A stretch of DNA of 64,000 nt from Methylotenera sp. (GCF_029945705.1 NZ_JAQSDC010000040.1:52246-116245); one strand, 5' to 3'; positions 1 to 10,532 are shown, counted from the stretch's first letter. The notes: generated from the sequence alone by a model not told the origin. A program made the numbers and translations.

Positions 1-93
1 AGCCGGACGCAGGGTAAGAGTAACCTTTTCGCCGTTATGCAGACCGACGCCAGTGGCGCTAATCGCTTTTTTTAATGTACGTTGCTTTAACAT
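1..93 (-). CDS. lpxC: UDP-3-O-acyl-N-acetylglucosamine deacetylase LpxC, N-terminal fragment
   Basis: The first 31 codons of a minus-strand gene that runs off the left edge. The translation begins [20 protein letters not shown] and continues with the [11 protein letters not shown] segment typical of the LpxC N-terminus. LpxC is the zinc-dependent deacetylase that commits UDP-3-O-acyl-GlcNAc to lipid A synthesis in the cytoplasm. The ATG at 91-93 is preceded by AGGA at a 7-nt distance. It follows ftsZ, the usual end of a proteobacterial dcw cluster. The catalytic residues lie outside the window. Confidence 0.93.
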   Translation of the reverse strand, partial: MLKQRTLKKAISATGVGLHNGEKVTLTLRPA

Positions 94-153
94 CAATATT
101 CCTAATTTCTAAAACTCTAAGTTCAAACTTTTTGCTGCATACTCTATGTCCGC

Positions 154-171
154 ATTACTTTACAAAGTAAT
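154..171. promoter_or_regulatory. Inverted repeat in the ftsZ-lpxC gap
   Basis: The 211-bp gap between ftsZ and lpxC holds an 8-bp inverted repeat with a 2-nt centre (ATTACTTT-AC-AAAGTAAT). It lies about 60 bp upstream of the lpxC start. It could be an operator or a small hairpin of an lpxC leader. No convincing -35/-10 pair is visible around it and no clear terminator follows ftsZ, so read-through into lpxC is possible. Confidence 0.25.
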
Positions 172-304
172 TTTTACCTTAGCAATCAAGCATATAGTAG
201 CATATTTTATGCAGTTTTTCTAAGGTGCATTAAGCGCCAGAGCGCATAGCACGCACTACTTATAGCCTACAACTTATTGTTTTATTAAATAGTAATCTTA
301 ACTA

Positions 305-1477
305 TTAATCCGCTTGTTTGCGTAAAAATGCAGGAATATCATACTCTTCAACACCTGACATTTTCATCGCCTCTACTTGCGCACGGCGGTTGTTTGAACT
401 GAACACTTGTGGTGTATCATCTTCATCCACACTACCGCCCACAAACATTGGCTGGTTAGTTGTACCGTTACGCACTACTTCTTGTGTCATCACGCGTAGT
501 TCTGGTTTTTGTTGACGACGTTGTGCACCAGTTAAACCAGTTGCTACCATCGTTACACGCAAGCCATCACCCATCGCTTCATCAAACACGTTACCTACGA
601 TTACAGTTGCATCATCGGCTGTAAACGCTTTGATAGTATTCATCACATCATAATATTCTTTCATTTTGAAAGAAGCAGAAGTTGTAATATTCACTAAAAC
701 GCCGCGAGCATTTGCAAGGTTAACATCTTCAAGCAATGGACTTGCAACCGCTTGTTCAGCCGCAATTCGCGCACGGTCTGGACCAGACGCAATAGCTGAA
801 CCCATCATCGCCATACCCATTTCAGACATTACTGTACGTACATCGGCAAAGTCAACGTTCACTAAACCTGGGCAATTGATGATTTCGGCAATACCAGAAA
901 CCGCGTTATGCAACACATCATTAGCCGCTTTAAAAGCTTCTAAAAATGGCACATCTTCGCCCAATACTTCCATCAATTTTTCGTTAGGAATCACAATCAG
1001 TGAATCTACGTATTTTGACAACTCTTCTAGACCATCAGTTGCAACTTTAGTGCGTTTACCTTCAAAGGAGAAAGGTTTAGTCACGACTGCAACAGTCAAG
1101 ATGCCCATTTCTTTTGCGATTTGCGCAATCACTGGTGCTGCGCCAGTACCAGTACCACCACCCATACCCGCTGTGATGAACAGCATGTCTGCGCCGTCGA
1201 TTAACTCTGCAATGGCATCACGGTCTTCAAAAGCAGCATCGCGGCCGATTTCTGGTCTTGCCCCAGCACCTAGGCCCTTGGTCATCGCCACGCCCATTTG
1301 CAATACTGTTTTTGCTTGGCTCTTTTTCAAAGCTTGCATATCAGTATTGGCGCAAATGAACTCAACGCCACCAACGCTTTTTTCTATCATGTGCGCTACT
1401 GCATTACCACCACAACCACCCACGCCAATGACCTTAATAACGGCTTCTTGAGCATTTTTTTCCATAATTTCAAACAT
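305..1477 (-). CDS. ftsZ: Cell division protein FtsZ
   Basis: Tubulin-like GTPase (390 aa) that polymerises into the Z ring at midcell. The GTP-binding tubulin signature GGGTGTG is at residues 106-112. A conserved C-terminal peptide (DIPAFLRKQ, about residues 379-387) binds FtsA and ZipA-type partners. AGGAG lies 6-7 nt upstream of the ATG at 1477 and supports this start; a second in-frame ATG four codons later lacks such a site. It is the last division gene of the cluster, 91 bp after ftsA, and is followed by lpxC as in many proteobacteria. Length is normal for betaproteobacterial FtsZ. Confidence 0.98.
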   Translation of the reverse strand: MFEIMEKNAQEAVIKVIGVGGCGGNAVAHMIEKSVGGVEFICANTDMQALKKSQAKTVLQMGVAMTKGLGAGARPEIGRDAAFEDRDAIAELIDGADMLFITAGMGGGTGTGAAPVIAQIAKEMGILTVAVVTKPFSFEGKRTKVATDGLEELSKYVDSLIVIPNEKLMEVLGEDVPFLEAFKAANDVLHNAVSGIAEIINCPGLVNVDFADVRTVMSEMGMAMMGSAIASGPDRARIAAEQAVASPLLEDVNLANARGVLVNITTSASFKMKEYYDVMNTIKAFTADDATVIVGNVFDEAMGDGLRVTMVATGLTGAQRRQQKPELRVMTQEVVRNGTTNQPMFVGGSVDEDDTPQVFSSNNRRAQVEAMKMSGVEEYDIPAFLRKQAD

Positions 1478-1568
1478 TTAATATCTCCTCTTTTTAAATT
1501 TACATCTGCCTGTTTATTACAGTTAACTACCTACTTCTGCCTGAACTACTCGTACAACTTTTTACTAC

Positions 1569-2807
1569 TTAAAAATTTCCTTGAAACCAACTCTTCATTT
1601 TCTCTAACATTCTTCCAAATGAACTTGATTCCATTTGCCCACTAATATGTCTTTCTAACTGCTGCTTACCCATTAACACCAAGCCAACACCTGTAGCATA
1701 ACGAGGGTTACTGACCACTTCTGATAGACCGCCAACATAGCGTGGAAGCCCCATGCGCACAGGCATATGGAATATTTCTTCGCCAAGTTCGACCATGCCT
1801 TTCATCATTGCGGAACCGCCAGTAATCACGATGCCTGATGCAATCATTTCTTCCATGCCGCTACGGCGTAATTCATTAAGTACCAACTCATATAATTCAA
1901 CGATGCGTGGCTCTAGTACTTCCGCCAATGTTTGTACTGATAATTGGCGTGGCTCGCGGCCATCAACACCAGGCACTTCAACAATTTCACGTGGGTCAGC
2001 TAACTGACGGAGCGCACAGCCATGCTTCACTTTAATATCTTCGGCTGATTGCGTTGGCGTGCGGAAAGCAACCGCCACATCATTAGTCATTTGATCGCCA
2101 GCGATAGGCACCACTGCGGTATGTCGAATAGCGCCTTGTTTGAATACCGCAATATCCGTTGTACCGCCGCCAATATCAACTAAACAAACACCTAACTCTT
2201 TTTCATCTTCTGTTAATACTGCAAGGCTAGAAGCCAGTGGTTGAAGGATCAAATCACTCACTTCAATACCGCAACGCTTGATGCATTTCACAATATTTTG
2301 TGCGGCTGCTACGGCGCCAGTGACGATATGCACTTTCACTTCAAGCTTCATACCGCTCATGCCTAAAGGTTCACGTACGTCCTCTTGACCATCGATGATG
2401 AATTCTTGCGTGAGAATATGCAGAATTTGCTGATCTGCCGGTAAAGCAATCGCACGGGCTGTTTCAATCACGCGGTCTACATCCATTTGCGTGACTTCAG
2501 CATCTTTAATTTTCACCATGCCATGTGAATTCAGGCTCTTGATATGGCTACCTGCAATGCCCGTATAGACATTGTTGATTTTACAATCAGCCATCAACTC
2601 AGCTTCTTCCAAAGCGCGCTGAATGGATTGCATGGTGGATTCAATATTCACCACCACGCCTTTTTTCAAGCCGCGTGAAATATGCTGCCCTAGCCCGATG
2701 ACTTTCACCGTACCTTCTGGTTGCAATTCAGCAACGATGGCAACAATTTTTGATGTGCCTATATCTAGGCCTACAATCAAATTCTTATCTTCCTTTATTC
2801 TACTCAT
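1569..2807 (-). CDS. ftsA: Cell division protein FtsA
   Basis: Actin-like ATPase (412 aa) that tethers FtsZ to the inner membrane and recruits later division proteins. Visible are the phosphate-1 motif (GLDIGTSK, near residue 14), the phosphate-2 motif (DIGGGTTDI, near residue 210) and a C-terminal amphipathic helix ending in KMKSWFQGNF, the membrane-targeting sequence. GGAGG precedes the ATG. It lies between ftsQ (29-bp gap) and ftsZ in the standard ftsQ-ftsA-ftsZ order, and length is normal. Confidence 0.97.
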   Translation of the reverse strand: MSRIKEDKNLIVGLDIGTSKIVAIVAELQPEGTVKVIGLGQHISRGLKKGVVVNIESTMQSIQRALEEAELMADCKINNVYTGIAGSHIKSLNSHGMVKIKDAEVTQMDVDRVIETARAIALPADQQILHILTQEFIIDGQEDVREPLGMSGMKLEVKVHIVTGAVAAAQNIVKCIKRCGIEVSDLILQPLASSLAVLTEDEKELGVCLVDIGGGTTDIAVFKQGAIRHTAVVPIAGDQMTNDVAVAFRTPTQSAEDIKVKHGCALRQLADPREIVEVPGVDGREPRQLSVQTLAEVLEPRIVELYELVLNELRRSGMEEMIASGIVITGGSAMMKGMVELGEEIFHMPVRMGLPRYVGGLSEVVSNPRYATGVGLVLMGKQQLERHISGQMESSSFGRMLEKMKSWFQGNF

Positions 2808-2836
2808 GGCTTGCTCCCTCCGTGCTTAGCGCACGG

Positions 2837-3676
2837 TTATGTCTGTTGCTTAATAATGTCAGTTGGCTTAGTTTTGCCAGGTTTCAAAACACTGGGTTTT
2901 GAAATGCTAGGTTTCAAAGTACTTGGTTTTAAAATTGTTGTATCCAAATCCTTACTTTCTGCGACGGGCTTCACTTGCACTGGCTTACGCACTGCGAACC
3001 CATTGGGGTAGCGCAAATCGGCATAAGTCACTTTCATATTCAGGCCTGCAATTGTGCGGCTATAGACACTGACAAACTTTTCTAATCTTGGCTGCATTTC
3101 TATGCGTCCTAGCTCTACCACCATGCCATTTGTTGTTGTCACTTCCCAAGCACGTCTTGGCGTAAGGGCTAAATTTGCGATGTCTAAATTAGCCGTTTTC
3201 AATATTTTGCTAAACTCACCGTACTGAGATGCCACTTCAATCACGCCGTCACCTGGCCCGTAAAACATGGGTAAATCACTACCAGAAGCTGCATGAAACA
3301 ACTCACCATGTGTGTTCACTAATGCAATCGTTCCCCAACGCGCCAACGCTTGATGCTCTTCGATCATCACTTCTAAAGTATCTGGCCAGCGACGACGCAA
3401 ACTCACATTGCGTGCCCAAGGTAACTTTTCAAAAGCATTACGCGCTTTTACTAAATCCAATGTAAAAAAATTACCTTTTAGGTGCTTAGCGACAATCAGC
3501 TTAATTTGCTCACGATTCACGTGGCTAAGCTCGCCATCAACCTTCACTTCACGTAATGGAAAAATTGGTAAATGCACCACGGCAAAGAGCGCCGCATAGA
3601 GCATCACCACCACGCTCAAAGCAAAGAGTAGGCTCGCAATCCAATTTAGCAATGTAGGTTTATCCCACATCCGCAA
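2837..3676 (-). CDS. ftsQ: Cell division protein FtsQ with a Lys-Pro-rich C-terminal tail
   Basis: Bitopic membrane protein (279 aa) linking cytoplasmic division proteins to periplasmic FtsB/FtsL. It has a short cytoplasmic start, one membrane helix (about residues 10-33), a POTRA domain (about 36-106) and the FtsQ beta domain, which ends near residue 230 ([13 protein letters not shown]). About 45 residues follow that are not part of the usual fold; they contain a repeated (S/T)xxKP unit. The first codons overlap the end of ddlB by 17 nt, suggesting translational coupling. The tail is the odd part of an otherwise ordinary FtsQ. Confidence 0.94.
   Translation of the reverse strand: MRMWDKPTLLNWIASLLFALSVVVMLYAALFAVVHLPIFPLREVKVDGELSHVNREQIKLIVAKHLKGNFFTLDLVKARNAFEKLPWARNVSLRRRWPDTLEVMIEEHQALARWGTIALVNTHGELFHAASGSDLPMFYGPGDGVIEVASQYGEFSKILKTANLDIANLALTPRRAWEVTTTNGMVVELGRIEMQPRLEKFVSVYSRTIAGLNMKVTYADLRYPNGFAVRKPVQVKPVAESKDLDTTILKPSTLKPSISKPSVLKPGKTKPTDIIKQQT
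2870..2945 (-). repeat. Short tandem repeat coding the KP-rich tail of FtsQ
   Basis: About five imperfect 15-bp units, read on the minus strand, encode consecutive five-residue blocks ([25 protein letters not shown]). The unit looks like recent slippage-type expansion at the end of ftsQ. Unit sequences differ by several bases, so the array is not freshly homogenised. Confidence 0.7.
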
Positions 3677-4598
3677 GCTCCAAAATACGTACCACTAACT
3701 GCTCAAAACTAATACCTGTCGCTTTTGCCGCCATCGGCACCAAACTGTGGTCTGTCATCCCTGGACTTGTATTCACTTCTAAAAAGTAATGATCTCCCGC
3801 GTCGTCCATTAAGAAATCCACACGTCCCCAACCACGGCAGCCTATTGCTCTAAACGCCTGCAAAGCCTCTTGCTGAATTTGTGCTTCTTTCTCTGCGCTT
3901 AATCCGCAAGGGCATAAATACTCAGTGTCGTTACGTAAATATTTCGCTTCAAAATCATAAAATTCATTTTTTGGCACAATACGAATAATGGGCAGCGCTT
4001 GATAACCACCTTTACCATCACCAATAATGCCCACGGTATATTCACCGCCATTGATAAATTTTTCAGCAATCACCAATGGATCCGCTTCTGCGGCAATTTT
4101 ATAAGCTGCTTCTAAACCACCCGCTTGTTTTACCTTGCTAATGCCGATGCTAGAACCTTCATTCGCTGGCTTCACAAACAACGGCAAACCTAATTCTTTC
4201 TCGATTACGTCAAAGTCACTCGTAGCTGTCACCAACTCAAAGTCTGGTGTAATAACGTTCATCGCGCGCCACAATAATTTTGTGCGCCATTTGTCCATGC
4301 CAATGGCTGAGGCCATGACACCACTACCCGTATATGGGATGTGCAACATTTCAAGTGCGCCTTGTATGCAACCATCCTCACCAAAACGTCCATGCAAATT
4401 AATAAATACATGGTCAAATACTTCTAAGTCATGCAGTGGCTTATCGCGTGGGTCAAAGCCATGTGCATCAATCCCTTGCGCTTGCAATGCTGCTAACACC
4501 GCGCCTCCACTTTTTAGCGATACTTCGCGCTCACCTGATTTTCCACCAAGCAATACCGCTACTTTTCCAAATTTCTTACTTAAACTGTTGTCATTCAT
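3660..4598 (-). CDS. ddlB: D-alanine--D-alanine ligase
   Basis: ATP-grasp ligase (312 aa) that makes the D-Ala-D-Ala dipeptide used by MurF. Family motifs visible are LHGRFGEDG (about residue 68), the ATP-grasp region with [12 protein letters not shown] (about 142-153), and the Mg-binding end [10 protein letters not shown] with EVNTSPGMT (about 256-281). Length matches DdlB of dcw clusters. It overlaps ftsQ and follows murB after 3 bp, so co-translation is likely. Confidence 0.97.
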   Translation of the reverse strand: MNDNSLSKKFGKVAVLLGGKSGEREVSLKSGGAVLAALQAQGIDAHGFDPRDKPLHDLEVFDHVFINLHGRFGEDGCIQGALEMLHIPYTGSGVMASAIGMDKWRTKLLWRAMNVITPDFELVTATSDFDVIEKELGLPLFVKPANEGSSIGISKVKQAGGLEAAYKIAAEADPLVIAEKFINGGEYTVGIIGDGKGGYQALPIIRIVPKNEFYDFEAKYLRNDTEYLCPCGLSAEKEAQIQQEALQAFRAIGCRGWGRVDFLMDDAGDHYFLEVNTSPGMTDHSLVPMAAKATGISFEQLVVRILELADVG

Positions 4599-4601
4599 AC
4601 C

Positions 4602-5495
4602 CTAATATTCCCCAATGACTTTTACTTCTTGTTGCAATGCCACGCCCTGTTTCTCTAACACGGTTTCGCGCATATGTTTAATCAACAACTCAATATCTAG
4701 CGCGTTTGCATCGCCAATATTCACAATAAAATTGGCGTGCTTTTCTGAAACCTGCGCACCACCAATGATGTAACCTTTCAAACCACTGGCTTCTACCAGC
4801 CTTGCGGCATAATCACCTTGTGGGTTTCTAAACGTTGAGCCTGCACTTGGTAAATTAAGCGGCTGTGAAGCTAATCTTGTCGCCAATAAATCTTTAATCT
4901 TTTTTGCTGACTCATGCGCATCGCCTGCTTTTAATGCTAACCAGGCCGCAATAAACCACTCGCCCACCACGGGCATATCGACATGGCGATAACTTGCCAT
5001 AAACTCTGCCGCAGCACGTTTATTTAACTCACCTTGACGGTTAATCGTAGTCACACTATTCACGACATTCCAAGTTTCTGTGCCGTAACAACCAGCATTC
5101 ATTGCTAGCGCACCGCCCAAAGTACCTGGAATACCGGCAAAGAATTCCGCACCTTGTTTGGCTTCTTTCGCGCAAAATTTAGCCAACTTGCCGCAGGTCA
5201 CGCCTGCCTCGGCGTACACCAAGTCGCCATCCATCTTCAAGCCAGTTAAAACGTTATGCATGATGATGACCGTGCCGCGTATGCCGCCATCTCGCACTAA
5301 TAAGTTAGATCCTAAGCCAACAAAGTGGATGGCTTGATTCGTCTCAATATTTCTTAAAAACGCCTGTAAATCTTCCAAGTCTGCTGGAATGTAGAGTTGA
5401 TCTGCCTTACCACCCACGCGCCAGCTGGTATAGCGAGCCATAGGCTCGTTTAATAACAACTTTCCAGTGTGTTGTTGAGTGGTAGCCATCATCAC
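4602..5495 (-). CDS. murB: UDP-N-acetylenolpyruvoylglucosamine reductase MurB
   Basis: FAD enzyme (297 aa) that reduces the enolpyruvyl group to give UDP-MurNAc with NADPH. The FAD-binding motif GIPGTLGGALAMNAG is at about residues 112-126 and the catalytic-serine segment SAGSTFRNP at about 206-214. The length is that of the shorter MurB type; E. coli MurB is longer, with an extra insertion. Several ATG codons (MMMATT) are possible starts; the first is kept. murC ends 2 bp upstream. Confidence 0.96.
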   Translation of the reverse strand: MMMATTQQHTGKLLLNEPMARYTSWRVGGKADQLYIPADLEDLQAFLRNIETNQAIHFVGLGSNLLVRDGGIRGTVIIMHNVLTGLKMDGDLVYAEAGVTCGKLAKFCAKEAKQGAEFFAGIPGTLGGALAMNAGCYGTETWNVVNSVTTINRQGELNKRAAAEFMASYRHVDMPVVGEWFIAAWLALKAGDAHESAKKIKDLLATRLASQPLNLPSAGSTFRNPQGDYAARLVEASGLKGYIIGGAQVSEKHANFIVNIGDANALDIELLIKHMRETVLEKQGVALQQEVKVIGEY

Positions 5496-5497
5496 GT

Positions 5498-6916
5498 TTA
5501 CTGCACTCCCACTTCCAAAACACTTGCGGCTAAGATTCTGGTTTTTTCTGCCACATGCCCTATCGAACCAGCGCCCATCACAATCACTACATCGTTGGGT
5601 TGCGCCATGTTGAGAATTGCCTCTGGCAACTCATCCGTCGTTTCTACAAATAACGGCTCAACTTTGCCTGCAATGCGAATTGAGCGAATTAACGAACGCG
5701 TGTCTGCTGCCACAATAGGTGCTTCACCTGCTGAGTAAACTTCTGTGAGCAATGCCACATCAGTACTTGAAAGCACGCGCACGAAATCTTCAAAACAATC
5801 ACGTGTACGCGTATAACGATGCGGCTGAAATGCCATCACTAATCGGCGGTTTGGAAAAGCCGCGCGTGCAGCGGCTATGACCGCTTGCATCTCGACTGGA
5901 TGATGCCCATAATCATCAATCAAGGTAAACGCACCGCCGCCTTTAACTGCAATTTCGCCGTAGCGCTCAAAACGTCTGCCCACACCTTTAAAGTCTTTTA
6001 ATGCTTTAATAATTGCCGCGTCAGGTACATTCAACTCGCTGGCAATCGCAATCGCCGCAAGCGCATTGAGTACATAATGATTGCCTGGCAGATTCAAGGT
6101 CACATCAAACTCTGTTACCACGCCATTGATGCGTTGCGCCGTGAAATGCATTTTTCCGTCATCTGCACGTACGTTGATAGCTCTAACCCGCGCATCTTCA
6201 CTAAAGCCATAAGTCATCACGGGCTTAGTCACGCGAGGCAGAATCTCGCGAATATTGGCATCGTCGATACAAACCACTGCCATACCCCAAAACGGTAATT
6301 GCTGTAAAAATTCTACAAACGCGCTTTTTAACTTATCAAAGCTGTGCTCGTAAGTATCCATGTGGTCTTGGTCGATATTGGTCACTACCGCCATGACGGG
6401 TGTGAGGTGCAAGAACGAAGCATCGGATTCATCTGCTTCTGCCACAATGTATTCACCAGTACCTAATTTGGCGTTAGCATTGGCTGCTTCTAATTTGCCG
6501 CCAATCACAAAAGTTGGATCCATACCCGCTTCAGCCAAAATACTGGCAATCAAGCTAGTTGTGGTCGTTTTGCCGTGCGTACCTGCAACTGCGATACCTT
6601 GCCTAAAGCGCATTAACTCAGCTAACATCAACGCACGTGGCACTACAGGAATATTTTTTGCACGCGCCGCTTTGACCTCTGGGTTTTCTTCATTCACAGC
6701 GCTTGAAACCACGACAACATCAGCATCACCTAGATTTTCTGCCACATGTCCTTGATGCACGATTGCGCCAAAACTTTCTAAACGTTTAGTCGTGCCATTA
6801 CTGGCTAAATCAGAGCCTGAAACTTTGAAGTCTAGGTTAATCAGCACTTCAGCAATGCCGCTCATACCAGAGCCGCCGATACCGACAAAATGTATGTTTT
6901 TAACTTTATGTTTCAT
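5498..6916 (-). CDS. murC: UDP-N-acetylmuramate--L-alanine ligase MurC
   Basis: Mur ligase (472 aa) adding L-Ala to UDP-MurNAc with ATP in the cytoplasm. An N-terminal Rossmann domain starts with [12 protein letters not shown] (residues 9-20); the ATP P-loop GTHGKTTT is at 112-119; a central NIDQDHMD segment (about 182) and the C-terminal DDYGHHP (about 314) are typical of MurC. It lies 9 bp after murG and 2 bp before murB, within the dcw operon. Confidence 0.98.
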   Translation of the reverse strand: MKHKVKNIHFVGIGGSGMSGIAEVLINLDFKVSGSDLASNGTTKRLESFGAIVHQGHVAENLGDADVVVVSSAVNEENPEVKAARAKNIPVVPRALMLAELMRFRQGIAVAGTHGKTTTTSLIASILAEAGMDPTFVIGGKLEAANANAKLGTGEYIVAEADESDASFLHLTPVMAVVTNIDQDHMDTYEHSFDKLKSAFVEFLQQLPFWGMAVVCIDDANIREILPRVTKPVMTYGFSEDARVRAINVRADDGKMHFTAQRINGVVTEFDVTLNLPGNHYVLNALAAIAIASELNVPDAAIIKALKDFKGVGRRFERYGEIAVKGGGAFTLIDDYGHHPVEMQAVIAAARAAFPNRRLVMAFQPHRYTRTRDCFEDFVRVLSSTDVALLTEVYSAGEAPIVAADTRSLIRSIRIAGKVEPLFVETTDELPEAILNMAQPNDVVIVMGAGSIGHVAEKTRILAASVLEVGVQ

Positions 6917-6925
6917 GTTTTTGCG

Positions 6926-7993
6926 CTAAAGCGCTACCTCCATACAAATTTTCGCTACACTTGCGGTCGCTTCTGGTTTGCCTAATGCTCGCGCTTTAAT
7001 CGCCATATCCAAGCATTTTTCGCGGCTTAAATCCTTTAACAAAGCCACTACTTTTGGTACTGTAAACTGTGGTTGCGGTAGCAAAATCGCCGCACCCGCA
7101 TCTGATAAATATCTTGCGTTAGAAGTTTGGTGGTCATCCACAGCATGTGGAAATGGCACTAATACACTCGCCACGCCAACAGCAGAAAGCTCTGCAACAG
7201 TCAGGGCTCCTGCACGACAAATCACTACATCAGCCCATGCGTACATATCAGCCATGTTATTGATAAAGGCTTTCGCATCGGCACTTACACCAGCGGCTTG
7301 ATAGTTGGCTTGTAGCGTCGCAATATGCTTTTCGCCCGCTTGATGCACGACTTGCGGACGATTTTCAAGTGCAATTTCAGCAAGCGCTTTAGGTATCACT
7401 TCATTCAAAGCTTGAGCCCCCAAGCTACCGCCTACAACCAACATGCGTAAAGCGCCTGTATTAAGTCTATTTTCAGGTGCTGCAACTTGAGTAATATCTG
7501 CGCGCACTGGGTTACCTACTAGCTGAGCTTTGTTACCGAATGCATTTGGAAATGCAGCCAACACACGCGTTGCAAACACCGCTAATACTTTATTGGTTAA
7601 GCCAGCAATTGAATTCTGCTCATGTATCACCAATGGCTTGCCTAATAATTTAGCCATCAAACCACCTGGGAATGCGGCAAAGCCGCCCATACCCAACACT
7701 ACATTTGGCTGATGTTGACGAATCGCTGAAATACTTTGTGTAAATGCTTTTGCCAATTTAACTGGCAGCAACACCCAACCCATTACGCCGTTGCCGCGCA
7801 CGCCACGCATAGTAATCATGGCTTTTTCATAGCCTTTATTTTCAGTCAGGCGATTTTCCATACCGCCTTCGGTGCAGAGCCACACAATATTCCAGCCTAG
7901 ATTTTTCAAATAATCAGCCACAGCCATTGCAGGGTAAACATGACCACCCGTGCCACCAGCCATCACCATTAATGTTTTCACTGGCGTACTCAT
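6926..7993 (-). CDS. murG: Lipid II synthase MurG
   Basis: GT28 glycosyltransferase (355 aa) that moves GlcNAc from UDP-GlcNAc to lipid I on the inner face of the membrane. It has the N-terminal G-loop GGTGGHVYPA (residues 13-22), the second G-loop VGGSLGAQALNE (about 188), and the UDP-sugar-binding run CRAGALTVAELSAVG (about 259). Its start overlaps the ftsW stop by 4 nt. Confidence 0.98.
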   Translation of the reverse strand: MSTPVKTLMVMAGGTGGHVYPAMAVADYLKNLGWNIVWLCTEGGMENRLTENKGYEKAMITMRGVRGNGVMGWVLLPVKLAKAFTQSISAIRQHQPNVVLGMGGFAAFPGGLMAKLLGKPLVIHEQNSIAGLTNKVLAVFATRVLAAFPNAFGNKAQLVGNPVRADITQVAAPENRLNTGALRMLVVGGSLGAQALNEVIPKALAEIALENRPQVVHQAGEKHIATLQANYQAAGVSADAKAFINNMADMYAWADVVICRAGALTVAELSAVGVASVLVPFPHAVDDHQTSNARYLSDAGAAILLPQPQFTVPKVVALLKDLSREKCLDMAIKARALGKPEATASVAKICMEVAL

Positions 7994-9153
7994 GCTGGCA
8001 GACCTTTTTGCAAGCGACGGTTCTCAAAATCAATTCTGAGCATGATGGCCATCGCGATACAGTTAGCTAATATGCCGCTGCCGCCAAATGAAAGTAGCGG
8101 CAAGGTCAGCCCTTTTGTTGGCAACAGTCCCATATTCACACCCATATTAATGATGCCTTGCACGCCCATCCAAACACCTATACCTTGCGATAACAGCGCT
8201 GCAAAATAACGCTCATTGGCGATAGATTCCTTGGCGATACCAAACGAGCGAATGACTATCCATGAGAACAAGGCAATCACGCCTAACACGCCAACAAAAC
8301 CCAATTCTTCAGCAATCACTGCTAATAAAAAGTCGGTATGCGCTTCTGGCAAGTAGAGCAATTTTTCTACGCTAGCGCCTAAACCTACGCCAAACCATTC
8401 TCCACGCCCAAATGCAATCAGCGCATGTGAAAGTTGGTAGCCTTTTCCATATGGATCAGCCCATGGATCCATAAAGCCAATGACGCGTTCTAGGCGATAC
8501 GGCGAGCTCCAAATCAAGAAGACAAATCCGACTACTAGCAATACCAGCAAGCCCGCAAAAATACGTCCGTTGATACCGCCTAACCATAAAATGGAAATCG
8601 AGATGGCAGCGATTACCGCAAATGCACCGAAGTCTGGCTCGCGTAATAGCAATCCACCTACTACCAGCATCACCATTAACATTGGGAAGAAGCCGTGTCT
8701 AAAACTATCCATCACCGCAGCTTTGCGCACGGTATAGTCGGCAACGTACATGGCTGCAAACAGTTTCATAAACTCAGAGGGTTGTGGGTTAATCACAAAT
8801 AAACGCAACCAGCGCCGACTTCCACCCGCTTTTAAGCCTATGCCTGGAATCAGTACCAATATCAGCAATGCCAAACCAATCAAAAACAGATAGGGCGCCA
8901 TTTTTTGCCACCAAACGATAGGTATGTTAAATGCCACAAATGCTGCGCTTAGCGCCACCACCATAAATATGGCCTGATGCACTAAGTAGTAACTACTGTT
9001 ATAACCTACGCCTTTGTCGGCCTCAGCAATGGCAATGGAAGCTGAGTACACCATCACTAAACCGATACCTAGCAAGCATAGGACTACCCAAAGTAAACCT
9101 TGGTCGTAACTTGGGGAGTTAATACGATCGCGATTGAGCATGGCAGTAATCAT
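7990..9153 (-). CDS. ftsW: Septal peptidoglycan polymerase FtsW (SEDS family)
   Basis: Polytopic membrane protein (387 aa) of the SEDS family, the glycosyltransferase partner of FtsI at the septum. About ten hydrophobic segments are visible. SEDS motifs include GSRRWL (about residue 112), the SEFMKL helix and the C-terminal LPLLSFGGSG (about 348-357). The start overlaps the murD stop by 4 nt; a second ATG five codons in is possible. Confidence 0.97.
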   Translation of the reverse strand: MITAMLNRDRINSPSYDQGLLWVVLCLLGIGLVMVYSASIAIAEADKGVGYNSSYYLVHQAIFMVVALSAAFVAFNIPIVWWQKMAPYLFLIGLALLILVLIPGIGLKAGGSRRWLRLFVINPQPSEFMKLFAAMYVADYTVRKAAVMDSFRHGFFPMLMVMLVVGGLLLREPDFGAFAVIAAISISILWLGGINGRIFAGLLVLLVVGFVFLIWSSPYRLERVIGFMDPWADPYGKGYQLSHALIAFGRGEWFGVGLGASVEKLLYLPEAHTDFLLAVIAEELGFVGVLGVIALFSWIVIRSFGIAKESIANERYFAALLSQGIGVWMGVQGIINMGVNMGLLPTKGLTLPLLSFGGSGILANCIAMAIMLRIDFENRRLQKGLPA

Positions 9154-10532
9154 GCTAGCTCCTTCAGGCTGGTTTTTAATGCAGTCACCGCTGCCACAAA
9201 CACCTCTGCACGATGTACGTAATTTTTAAACATATCAAAACTTGCGCAGGCAGGTGACAGCAACACGGCTTCATCTGCTTTGGCTAACTTTTTGGCAATG
9301 TTGACCGCCTCAGGCAAATCAATGGCTTGATAAAGCGGGATATTCGTTGGAATCAATACAGCCTCAATTAACGGTGCATCGCGACCAATCAACACTACAG
9401 CGCTTGCGTTCTCGGCTACTGCAGCTGCAAGCGGCGTAAAGTCTTGGCCTTTACCATCGCCACCAGCGATTAACACTACTTTTTGCGCTAAGCCATTAAG
9501 TGCCGCGCAAGTGGCACCGACGTTAGTACCTTTTGAATCATCGTAATAATCTACGTTATCAATATTGGCAACCCACTCAACGCGATGTGGCAAACCCTTA
9601 AAATTATAAAGGGTTTGAATGATGTGGGCATAATCAACGCCTATGCCGCGGCACAGAGCAACCACCGCCAAAGCATTCGCTGCATTATGTAAGCCAACTA
9701 TTTTCAAATCTTGCAAGTTGATAAGTTCTTTATCGCCTTCGCAAAGCCATGTATCGCCATCCACCTGCTTTAAGCCGTATGAATTTTCCTCGCTGTTATT
9801 ATCATTGCCATCGTCCAAGCCAAATGTCACCTGAGTTAATTTTGGACGCGCCATCATCATGCTCCACGCGTCATCGCGATTAAGCACTTGCAGCTTAGCA
9901 TTGTAGAAAATTCGCGCTTTCGCAATGGCGTAATCTTGAAAGCTTGCGTATCTATCCATGTGGTCTTCAGATAAATTCAGCATAGTGGCAGCATCAATCT
10001 GCAGGTTACTTGTCGTTTCCAACTGAAAGCTAGAAAGCTCAAGTACGTAAACATCAGGTATTTCCATCATGAGCGCATCTAGCACTGGCAATCCAATATT
10101 GCCCGCTACAATGGTTTTCAAACCCGCTGCTTTACAGATTTCACCGACTAAAGTCGTGACCGTTGTTTTGCCATTCGCGCCAGTAATGGCAATCACTTTC
10201 GCGCTAGCTGGCCGATATTGCGCAAACAATTCAACATCGCCCACAACACTTACGCCGCGCTGAATAGCCGCTTGAATTTCAGGCTCGCTTAAAGGCACAC
10301 CAGGGCTGGCAACAATTAAGTCAACATTAGCAAAACTAACTGCTTTAAATGCGCCAATGTAAATAGTCACTTGTGGCAACTCTGCTTTTAAAACATCCAA
10401 ACCCGGAGGATTTTCACGCGTATCGGCCACAGACAAAAGTGCGCCCTGCGTGGCAAGCCAGCGCAAGGAAGATAGACCCGTTTCACCAAGGCCTAGCACT
10501 AATACTTTTTTGTCTTTTAGGGCGATTTTCAT
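9150..10532 (-). CDS. murD: UDP-N-acetylmuramoyl-L-alanine--D-glutamate ligase MurD
   Basis: Mur ligase (460 aa) adding D-Glu to UDP-MurNAc-L-Ala. N-terminal Rossmann start LVLGLGETGLS (residues 11-21); P-loop GANGKTTV at 118-125; Mur-ligase segment NLSEDHMDRY near residue 186; DDSKGTN near 313, typical of MurD. It is 26 bp after mraY, one of the few real gaps in the cluster, and overlaps ftsW by 4 nt. Confidence 0.98.
   Translation of the reverse strand: MKIALKDKKVLVLGLGETGLSSLRWLATQGALLSVADTRENPPGLDVLKAELPQVTIYIGAFKAVSFANVDLIVASPGVPLSEPEIQAAIQRGVSVVGDVELFAQYRPASAKVIAITGANGKTTVTTLVGEICKAAGLKTIVAGNIGLPVLDALMMEIPDVYVLELSSFQLETTSNLQIDAATMLNLSEDHMDRYASFQDYAIAKARIFYNAKLQVLNRDDAWSMMMARPKLTQVTFGLDDGNDNNSEENSYGLKQVDGDTWLCEGDKELINLQDLKIVGLHNAANALAVVALCRGIGVDYAHIIQTLYNFKGLPHRVEWVANIDNVDYYDDSKGTNVGATCAALNGLAQKVVLIAGGDGKGQDFTPLAAAVAENASAVVLIGRDAPLIEAVLIPTNIPLYQAIDLPEAVNIAKKLAKADEAVLLSPACASFDMFKNYVHRAEVFVAAVTALKTSLKELA

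Noticed and set aside
666..1451. Long plus-strand reading frame (261 codons) opposite ftsZ
   Set aside because: Lies wholly antisense to a certain ftsZ; no ribosome-binding site and no recognisable family. It is a codon-bias shadow.
4135..4605. Plus-strand reading frame of 156 codons opposite ddlB
   Set aside because: Antisense to ddlB with no family similarity or start signal.
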